DNA from: a bacterium
Lineage (GTDB): Bacteria; Hydrothermota; Tepidihabitantia; Tepidihabitantales; Tepidihabitantaceae
Direction of reading: 5' to 3'
Assembly: GCA_035505375.1 (NCBI GenBank)
Contig: DATJQV010000083.1
Location: 52,435 to 116,434 of the forward strand
Length of the DNA: 64,000 nucleotides
Every line of letters begins with the position of its first letter. Position 1 is the first letter of the stretch. A model generated the notes under the pieces. It saw only the letters and a program-made list of their open reading frames with translations. It had not been told where the DNA came from and did not search any database. The position numbers and the translations under genes were made by a program. This document shows positions 6,500 to 15,246 of this stretch, one piece after another.

Positions 6500-8938
6500 A
6501 TGAGGATACTCCTATGCGCAGCTGCGCTGCTTCTCGGCGCGAGCGTCGGGTGGGGCTTGCCGGTGCCAGATACAATCCTGCTGCCGGACTCGCTGGGGCC
6601 GCTGCGGCCGGGCTATCATCTGGCCTTCGGCAGTTCAACGGACAACATCTACGTCGCGAGTGAGTCGTCGGACATCATGGTTGTGGATGGGAACACCTTC
6701 CAGCGCATCAAGCGCATCCATACCGGCACGCCGGTCGGAGGTGCGCTGCTCGTCTCCCAGCACAACCGGCTATACTGCTCGTATCCCAAGCAGGGCCGCA
6801 TCGGCGTCATTGACTGTGCGACGAACACTGTGATTGGTACGATTCCGGTCGGGACGTGCCCGACGTCGCTCTGCTACAGCACAAGCAGCGACAAGCTCTA
6901 TTGCAGCGACACCATTGACTGCACGGTATCCGTAATAGACTGCGCCGATGACGTAGTCATGAAGGCTATTCACGTCGGCAACGGCCCGACGGCTATCGCC
7001 TATGAACCGACCACCAACAAGTTGTATGCAGGTACTCCGGATGCGCTCCTGGCGGTGTCCTGCTCAAGGGACTCCATCATCGCAACTATCTCTTCTGTCA
7101 AAGGCGCAAGGGGTCTGTGTGTCAACAAGCATCTCCAGAAGGTGTATGTGGCGGGTGTAGATAGTGCGTACACATGGACCATGAGCGTGGTCTCCGCCGT
7201 CTCAGATTCACTGTTAACCAGCGTGCCGGCTGGTGGCAACGTATTCCCTCGCCTGGTCTGCAACGAGGTCACAGACCGACTATATGAAGCAGTCAACAGC
7301 GGTTCTGAAATATGTGAGTTTGACTGCGTGGGAGATACCTACACTCGGGTTGAATCCATGGGCGGTCTCTTCGTGGCGCGAGGCCTGGTTAGTGACTCTG
7401 TCAATAACCGGTTGTACTACCTGCTGGACGGAGAGGTCGTTGTGATGGACTGCGCGAGCATGCGGGGCAAGTACGTAATCCTGGTCAACGGATATCTTGC
7501 CACCTTTGAAATAGACCCAGCCCGGTACAGGGTGATGTTCGCAGGCGGAAACTGGGAGAGTGTGCTGACGGCGCTCGACTACAAGGGTGACAGCCTTCGT
7601 GCAGTGGGCGGTGCGCCGCTCTGCGGCTGGAACGGCAAGCCGTGCCGCAACACTGCTGAAGGTAAGTTGTACTACTGGTGGGGACCGCTGGCAGGCGGCC
7701 TTGGTGTGATAGACGAGCAAACCAAGCGTGTGATCAAGCTGGTTTCCATGCCCCAGGCTGCCAGCGACTTCCTGATATACAGCCGGCTGAGCAACAAGCT
7801 CTATTTCCCAGTCATGCTTGGTCCCTGGCACGGACAGACAGGCATCGGAGTGATGGACGGGTCGATGGATAGCCTCCTTAAGGTCATCGAGTTCGGAGAC
7901 GGCCACCCGCCAAGCGTTTTCTGCTATTGCCCGGAGGATGACAAGACGTACTGGAGCGTGTATGGCGGTGCCCGCACATATGTCGCTGCCGTGGACTGCC
8001 GGAGCGATTCTGTCGTATCGAAAATGGACGTCTCCTATCCAGTTGACGGGATGCAGTACCTTGGGAATCACCATCTGCTCCTTTGGGAGAAGAACGAGCG
8101 GCTGATCCTACTCGACAGCCGCACCGACAGTGTTTTGGTCGACAGCGCAATGTCTGGCATATGTGCGGTCGCGCACACTGGCGACGGCGAGAAAGTCTAT
8201 GTCGTCCGCGGCCACAGGCTGGAGGTCCGGGGTTCCAATTCGTTGGACTTGCTTGCGACCGTTGACTGGGTCTACGACCGGGCCGTGGATCCGTTTCTCA
8301 TGTGCGCTGATTCTACTAGCAGGCTCTGCTGGTTCGTGCGGGATCAGTTTCCGATCGGACCGGATAGCGTTCTGACGATAGATACACACGGCGATACTGC
8401 AGTTGGGCGGCTGGGCGTAGGCTTCATGCAAGCGCAGGGCTGCTTGGACCACTCCGGTAGGTATGTTCTAAACCCCGACCCTGCGAACGACTACTACCAG
8501 AATCCTGACTCCAACAGCTTGATCATCTATGATACGCAATCCGACAGTGTGGCGGCTATCTATGGGGATCTGCCAGTTCCCAATTCTGTCACTCCGAATC
8601 AGAAACTGCACCGCATCTATGTCGGGTGTCAGGACGTCATGCTTGTATACCCCGACGCACCGCCTGGAGTCCAGGAAACGCAGAACGCCAAAGTGCGACC
8701 GACGAAGTGCGGCCCCACAGTCGTGCGCGGAGTGCTTGTTCTCGACGCAGTGGACAGCAGACAGCATGCAGCACAAAGGGCGGATCTGCTGAATGTTGGT
8801 GGGCGGAAGGTGATGGACCTGAGGCCGGGCGCGAATGATGTGCGGGCGCTGGCACCGGGGGTGTACTTTGTCCGGGAAGAGCCCCAAGCCGCAAGCTCCA
8901 GACCGCAGGCTGTCCGGAAGGTTGTGGTGGCGAGGTAG
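6500..8938 (+). CDS. Secreted YVTN-type beta-propeller protein with C-terminal sorting module
   Basis: Starting at the ATG at 6500 (GTG at 6494 is possible), the 812-residue protein has a signal peptide MRILLCAAALLLGASVGWG. It is followed by many approximately 40-residue blades of the YVTN/NHL type, e.g. NRLYCSYPKQGRIGVIDCAT and DKLYCSDTIDCTVSVIDCAD. Such propellers usually bind ligands or partners at the cell surface. The C-terminus carries the module shared by seven genes here: VVRGVLVL, variable loop, GGRKVMDLRPGANDVRALAP, GVYFVRE, variable loop, VRKVVVAR. This resembles a type IX secretion (T9SS-like) tag; no secretion genes are in the window. The blades are more diverged than in the genes at 25970 and 60479. 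Confidence 0.85.
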   Translation: MRILLCAAALLLGASVGWGLPVPDTILLPDSLGPLRPGYHLAFGSSTDNIYVASESSDIMVVDGNTFQRIKRIHTGTPVGGALLVSQHNRLYCSYPKQGRIGVIDCATNTVIGTIPVGTCPTSLCYSTSSDKLYCSDTIDCTVSVIDCADDVVMKAIHVGNGPTAIAYEPTTNKLYAGTPDALLAVSCSRDSIIATISSVKGARGLCVNKHLQKVYVAGVDSAYTWTMSVVSAVSDSLLTSVPAGGNVFPRLVCNEVTDRLYEAVNSGSEICEFDCVGDTYTRVESMGGLFVARGLVSDSVNNRLYYLLDGEVVVMDCASMRGKYVILVNGYLATFEIDPARYRVMFAGGNWESVLTALDYKGDSLRAVGGAPLCGWNGKPCRNTAEGKLYYWWGPLAGGLGVIDEQTKRVIKLVSMPQAASDFLIYSRLSNKLYFPVMLGPWHGQTGIGVMDGSMDSLLKVIEFGDGHPPSVFCYCPEDDKTYWSVYGGARTYVAAVDCRSDSVVSKMDVSYPVDGMQYLGNHHLLLWEKNERLILLDSRTDSVLVDSAMSGICAVAHTGDGEKVYVVRGHRLEVRGSNSLDLLATVDWVYDRAVDPFLMCADSTSRLCWFVRDQFPIGPDSVLTIDTHGDTAVGRLGVGFMQAQGCLDHSGRYVLNPDPANDYYQNPDSNSLIIYDTQSDSVAAIYGDLPVPNSVTPNQKLHRIYVGCQDVMLVYPDAPPGVQETQNAKVRPTKCGPTVVRGVLVLDAVDSRQHAAQRADLLNVGGRKVMDLRPGANDVRALAPGVYFVREEPQAASSRPQAVRKVVVAR

Positions 8939-9171
8939 GGCAACAAGAAGACAGAATACCGTAGACAGAATACAGGTCAGGGGCGGGCGAAAGCCCGTCC
9001 CGTCTGTCAGCGGGGACGGCAAGGCGCGGCATGCCAACATGGTCGGTTCTCACGGAGAACGATGAGCGATGAGCGCGGAACGATGAACAACGGGCACGAG
9101 TGATGGCAGGGCCGGTTGAGACGATGCTGACGGCCGACAGCCTACGGCCTACAGCCTGCAGTCAGCGCATC
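8939..9171. repeat. Short-period intergenic repeats with a GC-rich hairpin
   Basis: The gap after the propeller gene is packed with near-repeats of 7-10 nt: AGACAGAATACC units near 8950-8975, GATGAGC/GATGAAC units near 9060-9090, and CTACGGCCTACAGCCTGCAG near 9139-9158. A hairpin lies at 8980-9001. There is no gene. Confidence 0.7.
8980..9001 (+). terminator. Hairpin, GNRA-type loop
   Basis: GGGGCGGGC-GAAA-GCCCGTCCC follows a surface-protein gene. Similar hairpins occur at 53541 and 62875. There is only a weak T stretch, so termination is inferred. Confidence 0.5.
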
Positions 9172-9271
9172 CTGACGACATAGCAGGCGGTTCCTGACGC
9201 GCAGGAGGGCGGATTTCGGGTTCACCGAAAGCTCGAAAAGAACCGAGGGTTTAGTGATTCTCTCCGGCAGA

Positions 9272-9648
9272 GCATAACTTTAGCACGCTCAGTTGGTTAG
9301 CCCTCATCGTGTTGCGGAGAGTCCGCATATAGGGGTCGCCTGGGGGCTAGCCTTCGAAGGAGCGTTCGAAGAAGCCATGAAACAAGCCTTGAAATGAGCT
9401 TTGAGTTGAGCTTTCAGGGGAGCTTTGACCCGAGCCTTCGACGGAGCTTTCAGGCAAGCGATGTGAGAAGCGATGCGCTGAGCTTTGAGACGAGCGATGC
9501 GCGAAGCGATGTCGCGAGCATTGAGATGAGCGATGGAAGAAGCGATGAAGTAAGCCTTCGAGTAAGCGTTCTACGATGCTTTCCAGCGAACTCTGTAGCG
9601 AGCTTTCTAACGAGCTTTCAAGGGAGCTCTAAGAGGAGCAATGAGGAG
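9272..9648 (+). repeat. 12-nt-period element, copy A (leader plus degenerate units)
   Basis: GCATAACT (9272-9279) and CCGCATATAGGG (9323-9334), followed by GTCGCCTGGGGGCT, form a leader. From 9349 the sequence proceeds in strict 12-nt units of the type AGCNNTGANNNN (AGCTTTGAGTTG, AGCGATGCGCTG, AGCGATGAAGTA and so on). About 25 units are recognisable, and the last conserved ones are TGCTTTCCAGCG (unit 20) and AGCTTTCAAGGG (unit 23). Copy C at 47545-47909 on the other strand matches with identical spacing. An 89-codon frame (9394-9663) crosses it but is not open in copy C, so I treat the element as non-coding. Confidence 0.8.
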
Positions 9649-9824
9649 AGGGACGAAGGATGAGTGATGAAAGAGGAAGACGGGCAATTCAGAATTCAGA
9701 GACCAGAATGCAGAGCACTCCGAGAATGGAGCACTCGACCACGGATGAACACAGCGCGGCCTCGGAGGCCGCAACCAAACCCGAGGTAACCGCAGATGTC
9801 GCAGGTGAGGCGGAGGCGGGATGT

Positions 9825-10574
9825 CTAGCCGAAGCGGCCAGAGATGTAGTTCTCGGTGTCGGTTTCTTTAGGGTTAGTGAAGATCTGCTTGGTCGTGCCG
9901 AACTCTTTGAGCACGCCGAGCATCATGAAGCCCGCATAGTCGGAAACGCGGGCCGCCTGCTGCATGTTGTGGGTCACGATGACGATGCAGTACTCCTTGG
10001 CGAGGCCGCGCATCAGTTCCTCAACGTGGAGCGTGGCGATGGGGTCGAGAGCGGAGCACGGTTCGTCCATCAACAGCACCTCGGGCTCGACCGCGAGCAT
10101 GCGGGCGATGCAGAGCCGCTGGCGCTGTTCGTCGGTGAGGCGGAGTGCGCTCTCGTTCAGTTTGTCTTTGACCTCGTCCCACATATGCACCGAGCGGAGG
10201 CAGCGTTCGACGATGGCCTGTAGTTCGGAGCCGTTGTTGGTGCCGTGGACGCGCGGACCGTAGGCGATGTTGTCGAATACCGTGAGCGGGAATGCGTTGG
10301 GGCGCTGGAAGACCATGCCGACGCGCTTGCGGAGGTCGAGCACGCTCAAGCCATAGACGTCGCGACCGTCGAGCAGGATTGAGCCCTTGATGCGTGCGCC
10401 GTCCACGAGTTCGTTCATCCGGTTGAGGCTGCGCAGCAGGGTTGACTTGCCGCAGCCCGACGGGCCGATGATGGCGGTTATCGAACGGCACGGGAAGGCG
10501 ATGGATACCGATTTCACGGCCTGGAAGGTGCCGTAGAAGACGTCGAGGTTCCGAGTTTCGAGTTTGGTATCCAT
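9825..10574 (-). CDS. pstB: Phosphate ABC transporter ATPase, copy with degenerate signature
   Basis: The 249-residue ATPase has Walker A GPSGCGKS (37-44), Q-loop FQRP (Gln90), Walker B VLLMDEP (Glu171) and H-loop VTHN (His202), all intact. The ABC signature is LTDEQ (146-150) where PstB has LSGGQ. The overall match to PstB is strong ([55 protein letters not shown]). It is the last gene of the pst operon, 81 bp after another PstB whose defects are the opposite ones. The two probably form a heterodimer with one good and one poor ATP site. PhoU is not seen nearby. Confidence 0.93.
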   Translation of the reverse strand: MDTKLETRNLDVFYGTFQAVKSVSIAFPCRSITAIIGPSGCGKSTLLRSLNRMNELVDGARIKGSILLDGRDVYGLSVLDLRKRVGMVFQRPNAFPLTVFDNIAYGPRVHGTNNGSELQAIVERCLRSVHMWDEVKDKLNESALRLTDEQRQRLCIARMLAVEPEVLLMDEPCSALDPIATLHVEELMRGLAKEYCIVIVTHNMQQAARVSDYAGFMMLGVLKEFGTTKQIFTNPKETDTENYISGRFG

Positions 10575-10655
10575 TTTAGATTTTGGATTCTAGATTTTGG
10601 ATTGCCTGATTGCCGTCCACCAATCTAAAATCGAAAATCCTAAATCTAGAATCCC
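10575..10655 (-). repeat. Inverted short-period repeat between the two pstB genes
   Basis: TAGATTTTGGATTCTAGATT on one side faces CAATCTAAAATCGAAAATCC and CTAAATCTAGAATCC on the other, separated by GC-richer sequence. The arms would form a long hairpin in the transcript. It may adjust the ratio of the two ATPases or protect the message. Confidence 0.65.
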
Positions 10656-11477
10656 TCATCCGATTCTCCCCGAGACGTAGTCGTCGGTGCGCTTCTGTTT
10701 GGGCTTGGTGAATATCTGCGCCGTTGCGCCTTCTTCTACCAGGTCGCCGGACAGGAAGAACGCGACACGGTCGGAAACGCGGGCCGCCTGCTTCACGTTG
10801 TTGGTCACCAGCACCCAGGTGAACCGGGTCTTCAGTTCCCGCATCGCATTCTCAATCTGGGCCGTGGATATCGGGTCGAGCCCGGACGTCGGCTCGTCCA
10901 TCATGATGACCTCGGGGTCGACCGCGACGGTACGGGCGATACAAAGGCGCTGTTGCTGGCCGCCGGAGAGGCGTAGGGCAGACGTGCTAAGGCGGTCCTT
11001 TACCTCGTCCCAGAGCGCGGCGGCGCGCAGGCTCTGTTCGACCACGTCGGCGATTCGGGACTTGCGCAGCCGGGCCTTGAGGCGCGGGCCGTAGGCGACG
11101 TTGTCGAAGATGGTGCCGGGAAGCGGGACCGGTGTGGCGAATATCAGTCCGACCCGGCGCCGCAGGACGTCGACGTCGAGCTTCTTGACTTCCGTGTCGT
11201 CGAGCAGGACGTCTCCGGAACGGAGCAACTCCCGCTGCGTCTCAATCAGGCGGTTGATGACGCGGAGGAGCGTGGTCTTGCCGCTGTGGGCCGGGCCGAT
11301 GACGGAAACGATGGTATTGGCCTCGATGTCGAGATTCACGCCCTTCAGTATCAGGCTCTTGTTGACCGCGACCGCGAGGTTGCGGATGGAGATCTTAGGG
11401 GCAGGTTGAGGTCCAGGTTGAGGTTGAGGCATGGGGCTTCCAGAACCAGGCTGAGGTTGAGGTTGAGATTCAGGCAT
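10656..11477 (-). CDS. pstB: Phosphate ABC transporter ATPase, copy lacking Q-loop Gln and H-loop His
   Basis: The 273-residue protein has Walker A GPAHSGKT (61-68), a perfect signature LSGGQ (170-174) and Walker B VIMMDEP with the catalytic Glu195. However, the Q-loop Gln is replaced by Ala114 (IFATP for FQRP) and the H-loop His by Asn226 (VTNN for VTHN). Both residues normally position the attacking water and gamma-phosphate. The N-terminal 28 residues (PESQPQPQPGSGSPMPQPQP) are encoded by a GGTTGA-type repeat tract and precede the usual PstB start; a downstream start is possible. It lies between pstA and the second pstB. By itself it should hydrolyse ATP poorly. Confidence 0.92.
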   Translation of the reverse strand: MPESQPQPQPGSGSPMPQPQPGPQPAPKISIRNLAVAVNKSLILKGVNLDIEANTIVSVIGPAHSGKTTLLRVINRLIETQRELLRSGDVLLDDTEVKKLDVDVLRRRVGLIFATPVPLPGTIFDNVAYGPRLKARLRKSRIADVVEQSLRAAALWDEVKDRLSTSALRLSGGQQQRLCIARTVAVDPEVIMMDEPTSGLDPISTAQIENAMRELKTRFTWVLVTNNVKQAARVSDRVAFFLSGDLVEEGATAQIFTKPKQKRTDDYVSGRIG

Positions 11478-11513
11478 GGAGTTCTTTACCTTGACCTTAA
11501 CCTTAGCCTTTTC

Positions 11514-12350
11514 CTAGTGCATCTTCCTGGTCAGACGATACATCAGTAGATAGGCGACGACGTTGATGAGCAGAATCGAGATGATGAGCAGGAGCGCGGT
11601 GCCGTAGGCCCGTTCCATGGAGAGGCCCTCGCGGGCGAGGATATAGAAGTGGACTGCCATGGTCCGGGCCGGGTCGAAGAGCGACTTCGGCATCAGCAGC
11701 GAGGAGCCGGCCGTAAAAATGACAACCGCGGTCTCAGCCACACTGCGACCCATGCCGAGGATGACACCGGTGAGAATCCCGGGCAGGGCGTTGGGCAGGA
11801 CCACGCGGGTGATGGTCTGGGACTTGGCCCCGCCGAGCGAGTAGCTGACCTCGCGCAGGTTGTACGGCACGGCGCGGATTGCCTCTTCGCTGGTACGGAT
11901 GATGGTCGGCAGAATCATGAAGGCGAGCGTGAGGCCGCCGGCGGCGAGCGACCAGCCCATCCGCAGCCGGATTACGAACAGGATGAAGCCGAACAAACCG
12001 AAGATAATCGAGGGCACGCCGGCCAGCGCGTCCGCGCCGAAGCGAATGACCCGTGTGATTGCCGACTCGCGGGTATACTCGCAGAGGTAGACCGCGCTGC
12101 CCACGCCGATGGGCGTAGCAATGGCGATGGCAAGCAGGCTGATGTAGATTGTCGCGACGATCGTCGGCAGGATGCCGCCCTCCTTGCCCATCCGTTCCGG
12201 CATTCCGAACAGGAACTCGGGCGTGATGACGTGCGCGCCCTTGCTGGTGATGAAGCCGATGATGAAGAAGAGTACGACCACGGTAAACAGGGTCATGGCC
12301 GCGAGCAGAACCCAGACGATGCGCTGCCAGGCGAGAGGCTTTATGACCAC
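11514..12350 (-). CDS. pstA: Phosphate ABC transporter permease PstA
   Basis: This is a 278-residue membrane protein with about six helices. It has the PstA features GGILPTIVATIYISLLAI, PIGVGSAVYLCEY and GVPSIIFGLFGF, and the coupling EAA loop EEAIRAVPYNLREVSYSLGG. It forms the channel with PstC. The start GTG at 12350 has no clear ribosome site. The upstream gap to pstC (94 bp) consists of short-period repeats. Confidence 0.95.
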   Translation of the reverse strand: MVIKPLAWQRIVWVLLAAMTLFTVVVLFFIIGFITSKGAHVITPEFLFGMPERMGKEGGILPTIVATIYISLLAIAIATPIGVGSAVYLCEYTRESAITRVIRFGADALAGVPSIIFGLFGFILFVIRLRMGWSLAAGGLTLAFMILPTIIRTSEEAIRAVPYNLREVSYSLGGAKSQTITRVVLPNALPGILTGVILGMGRSVAETAVVIFTAGSSLLMPKSLFDPARTMAVHFYILAREGLSMERAYGTALLLIISILLINVVAYLLMYRLTRKMH

Positions 12351-12444
12351 CGGGCGAATCCAGAGTCCAGAATCCAGAATGCAGAAATCAGAATGACCGG
12401 CCCACTCGATCCCTTGATCCCTCGATCTCTTGATCCCTTTTCTC
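12351..12444 (-). repeat. Short-period repeats between pstC and pstA
   Basis: Two families alternate: CCAGAATCCAGAATGCAGAA-type (period about 8) and GATCCCTTGATCCCTCGATC-type (period about 9). There is no gene. The tract lies inside the operon. Confidence 0.65.
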
Positions 12445-13284
12445 TCACGTTCTCGGCCTCGCGATGATGAGCGCGATGGTGTTCAGGATGGCGATGATGA
12501 CGAACAGCACCATGCCGGTGGCGAAGAGCGCGGCCTGATGGTCGCCCGAAGCATAGCCCATCTCCAGCGCGATGTTGGAGGTGAGGGTGCGAACTGGTTC
12601 GAGCAGGGACGTGGGCATGGTCAGCGCATTCCCCGCCACCATGATGACGGCCATGGTCTCGCCGATTGCCCGGCCCATGCCCAGGATGAAGGCGGCAATG
12701 ATACCGGAGCGAGCGGCGGGGATTTGAACGCGGTAGAGCGTCTGCCAGCGGGTGGCGCCCAGCGCGAGCGAGCCCTCCTTGTACAGCGGCGGTACCGCGT
12801 TGAGCGCGTCAATGGTGATGGCGATAACGGTTGGCAGAATCATGATGCCGAGGATGATGGCCGAAGCGAGCACACTGAATCCGGGACCGCCGAACGTGCG
12901 GCGTATCCAGGGAATGAGCACGACCACTCCGATGAAGCCGTAGACGACGGACGGAATCCCGGCCAGCAATTCAATCATCGGCTTCAGGATGCGCACACTC
13001 CAGCGCGGGGCAAACTCGGCGAGAAACATGGCACAGGACAACCCAAGCGTCGCGCCGATGATGACTGCGAGGATTGTCACCTCCAGCGAGCCGACAATCA
13101 TCGGTAGGATGCCGAACTGGCCCCGGCTTGGCGCCCAGTGGGTCGAGGCGATGAAGTGCCAGACGCCGACTTTGGACACCAGCGGCACCCCCTCGCGGAA
13201 GATGAAATAGGCGATGAGGAACAGCATTGCCAGAGCCGAGAACGCGACAAGGAGCAGACCTCGCTCGATCAGCTTTTCGCGCAT
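12445..13284 (-). CDS. pstC: Phosphate ABC transporter permease PstC
   Basis: This 279-residue protein has about six transmembrane helices, the PstC motifs GILPMIVGSLEVTILAVIIG and ELLAGIPSVVYGFIGV, and the EAA loop ALNAVPPLYKEGSLALGATR. It pairs with PstA to form the phosphate channel. It lies second in the operon, 134 bp after pstS; that gap is also filled with repeats. Confidence 0.95.
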   Translation of the reverse strand: MREKLIERGLLLVAFSALAMLFLIAYFIFREGVPLVSKVGVWHFIASTHWAPSRGQFGILPMIVGSLEVTILAVIIGATLGLSCAMFLAEFAPRWSVRILKPMIELLAGIPSVVYGFIGVVVLIPWIRRTFGGPGFSVLASAIILGIMILPTVIAITIDALNAVPPLYKEGSLALGATRWQTLYRVQIPAARSGIIAAFILGMGRAIGETMAVIMVAGNALTMPTSLLEPVRTLTSNIALEMGYASGDHQAALFATGMVLFVIIAILNTIALIIARPRT

Positions 13285-13418
13285 GGAGAAGGAGTCAAGG
13301 GGTCAAGGATTCCAGGATTCAAGTGAGAAAGGGATTAAGGGATAGAGGGATCGAGTGGCGGACAGAAATCGGTCTCCGACGGCCGCCCGGTCATTCGTCA
13401 TTCGCAATTCGTCATTCG
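13285..13418 (-). repeat. Short-period repeats between pstS and pstC
   Basis: Near-repeats of GTCAAGGGATTCCAGGATTC type (around 13290-13345) and of ATTCGTCATTCGCAATTCGT type (around 13390-13420) fill the gap. Confidence 0.65.
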
Positions 13419-14207
13419 TCACTTTATCCTCGTGAGTCCTTCTTCGACCAGAGCGTTCTGGCCTGAGTCACTGAGGACGTATTCGATAAAAGCCTTGGCG
13501 GTGCCGGTCGCCTCGCCGTTGGTGAGGAACAGAAACTGGCGCACGACCGGGTATTGGCCGGTGAGGATGGTGGCTTCGTTCGGCGCGAAGCCGTTGAGAG
13601 TGACCGCGGCGACACGCTCGTCGATGAGGCCGGCGGAGATGTAGCCGATTGCAGCCGGGTCGTCCGCGACGACTTCCCGCACCGCGCCGTTCGAGTCCTG
13701 CACGAGGGCGTCGGGCGCGAACGCAGCCGGGTTCGTCTTGCCGCTCTTGTCCTTCGGCGTGCCCGTGGCCATCACCTTTTCCTCAAAGCTCGCGCGCGTG
13801 CCCGAGCCTTCCTCGCGAGTTATCGGAGTAATACGTCGATTCGGACCGCCCAGCTCCTTCCAGTTGCGGATGCGACCGGCGAATACGTCGCGCGCCTGCT
13901 CCATAGTTAACTCGCGTACCGGGTTCTGCCGGTTGACAATCAGGGCGATGGCGTCAAGCGCGATAGGGATTTCGACCAGGCCTTTCTCTTCACGAGTGAG
14001 CTCGCGCGAGGACATGCCGATGGCGCAGATGCGGCTCTGGCAGGCGCGGATGCCGGCGCTCGACCCGCCGCCCTGAACACTGATTTTCGCGTCCGCGTGG
14101 GCGCGCATGTAGAGTTCGGCCAGGCGTTCGGCAAATGGCTCGACCGATGTCGAACCGGCGAGAGTTATTCCAGCCCTGCCCGACCGAGCGCAGCCGGCCA
14201 TCGCCAT
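13419..14207 (-). CDS. pstS: Periplasmic phosphate-binding lipoprotein PstS
   Basis: The mature part matches PstS: I-T-L-A-G-S-T-S-V-E-P, VQGGGSSAGI, IALIVNRQNPV, REEGSGTRASF and GYISAGL. These bind phosphate through Ser, Thr, Arg and Asp contacts. The lipobox is AMAGC, so the protein should be lipid-anchored after Lgt processing. The first in-frame ATG (14207) leaves only five residues before the Cys, too few for a signal peptide. In-frame sequence upstream encodes a proper hydrophobic stretch (RLSSGLLLVAGLMAMAGC), so a non-ATG start, perhaps ATT about 51 bp upstream, is likely. A Pho-box-like direct repeat lies at 14292-14308. Confidence 0.92.
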   Translation of the reverse strand: MAMAGCARSGRAGITLAGSTSVEPFAERLAELYMRAHADAKISVQGGGSSAGIRACQSRICAIGMSSRELTREEKGLVEIPIALDAIALIVNRQNPVRELTMEQARDVFAGRIRNWKELGGPNRRITPITREEGSGTRASFEEKVMATGTPKDKSGKTNPAAFAPDALVQDSNGAVREVVADDPAAIGYISAGLIDERVAAVTLNGFAPNEATILTGQYPVVRQFLFLTNGEATGTAKAFIEYVLSDSGQNALVEEGLTRIK

Positions 14208-14291
14208 CAGGCCGGCGACAAGCAGGAGACCGGAGGAGAGCCGCGTAATGCTAAGATTCTCACATAGTTAGTTAGCTGCATATCAGGATTG

Positions 14292-14308
14292 TGTTAGGAT
14301 TGTGTTAA
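14292..14308 (-). promoter_or_regulatory. Pho-box-like direct repeat upstream of pstS
   Basis: The minus strand reads TTAACA-CAATC-CTAACA-CAATC: two hexamers at 14308-14303 and 14297-14292, exactly 11 bp apart. That is the period of PhoB/PhoP binding sites (TT[A/C/T]ACA in Bacillus). Its place before pstS supports phosphate-starvation control. No phoB/phoR pair is in the window. Confidence 0.6.
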
Positions 14309-14376
14309 GATAGGTGATGGCGGCATGGCCGGAGGCCCTCGGGGCGTCGGAAACCCCTCCGAAACAGCAAAGATGC

Positions 14377-14404
14377 TTGACACCGGGCGACGCACCTTTA
14401 TAAT
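14377..14404 (+). promoter_or_regulatory. Consensus promoter, leaderless start
   Basis: TTGACA (14377-14382), 16 bp, TATAAT (14399-14404). The GTG start at 14410 follows after 5 nt. Confidence 0.8.
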
Positions 14405-14409
14405 CGCGT

Positions 14410-15246
14410 GTGCATCCCACCGTGAGGGTCCGCCAGCGGCTGGGCCTTCAAGTTCTCTTCGATTTCTCCAGCATAATCGATGCTATCGGCTTCTGCTCCG
14501 ACAGCGGTCTGCACGTGCTCGAGCTCAATCTGGGCAACATCGAATTCCAGCGCCAGTTGGCCCACGCCCGGGAGCGGCGGCGGATACGCGCCGCCGCGCT
14601 CCGGCAGGAGGTGGCCCTGGCAATCCACGCGATTGACGGGCCATCTTTCTTTATACCCAGCCCCCGAGTGCGCGCGGCCGGAGTGAAGCAGCTCATGGAG
14701 GAGCTTGATTGGGCGCACGGAGTCGGGGCGAAGAACGTTGTTATGCACCTCGGGTTCGACATGAATTTCGGAATGGATGGCGGCATGCGGTACACGCACC
14801 AGGAGTTCCCGGACTACTACGCCGGGGCGCTTGCTGAGTCGCTGGCCGAGCTGAAGGCCTACGCGCGCGGTCGGGCAAGGCTCTGCGTGGAGAACGTCGG
14901 CGGGTTCCGCTACGACCTGACGCCGCCGATTCTCGACCGGCTCCTCGGCGGCAATCTCGGTCTCTGCATGGACGTCGGGCACGTCAATGTCCTGAAGCCG
15001 GACATGCGCGCCAACGAGTTCGCGTTCTTCCGCAGGCACCGGCAGTACATCTTCCACAGCCACGTCCACGACAACTCGGGGCTGCGTGACGAGCATTCGG
15101 CACTGGGGCGAGGCCGCATAGACTTCGTGCCTTTCTTCCGTCTGCTGGAGAAGACCGACGCGCTCGTCGTCTTCGAGGTCAGGCCGAAAGAGTCCGCGCT
15201 TGAGAGCCTCCGTTATTTCGAGAAGGAGATTGAGCCGAGACTTTGA
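14410..15246 (+). CDS. Sugar phosphate isomerase/epimerase-like TIM-barrel protein
   Basis: The 278-residue protein belongs to the AP endonuclease 2/xylose-isomerase-like TIM-barrel superfamily. Likely metal ligands appear in order: His in A-L-A-I-H-A-I-D, His in NVVMHLGFD, Glu in LCVENVGGF, Asp and His in CMDVGHVNV, His in FHSHVHDNSG, Asp-x-His in RDEHSALGRG and Glu in VVFEVRP. Members include sugar isomerases and endonuclease IV. The substrate is unknown. The GTG start is fixed by the promoter, 5 nt away, so the message is probably leaderless. No operon partner is evident. Confidence 0.85.
   Translation: MHPTVRVRQRLGLQVLFDFSSIIDAIGFCSDSGLHVLELNLGNIEFQRQLAHARERRRIRAAALRQEVALAIHAIDGPSFFIPSPRVRAAGVKQLMEELDWAHGVGAKNVVMHLGFDMNFGMDGGMRYTHQEFPDYYAGALAESLAELKAYARGRARLCVENVGGFRYDLTPPILDRLLGGNLGLCMDVGHVNVLKPDMRANEFAFFRRHRQYIFHSHVHDNSGLRDEHSALGRGRIDFVPFFRLLEKTDALVVFEVRPKESALESLRYFEKEIEPRL

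Noticed and set aside
9394..9663. 89-codon frame over element A
   Set aside because: Tetrapeptide pattern follows from the 12-nt period; the frame is broken in copy C.
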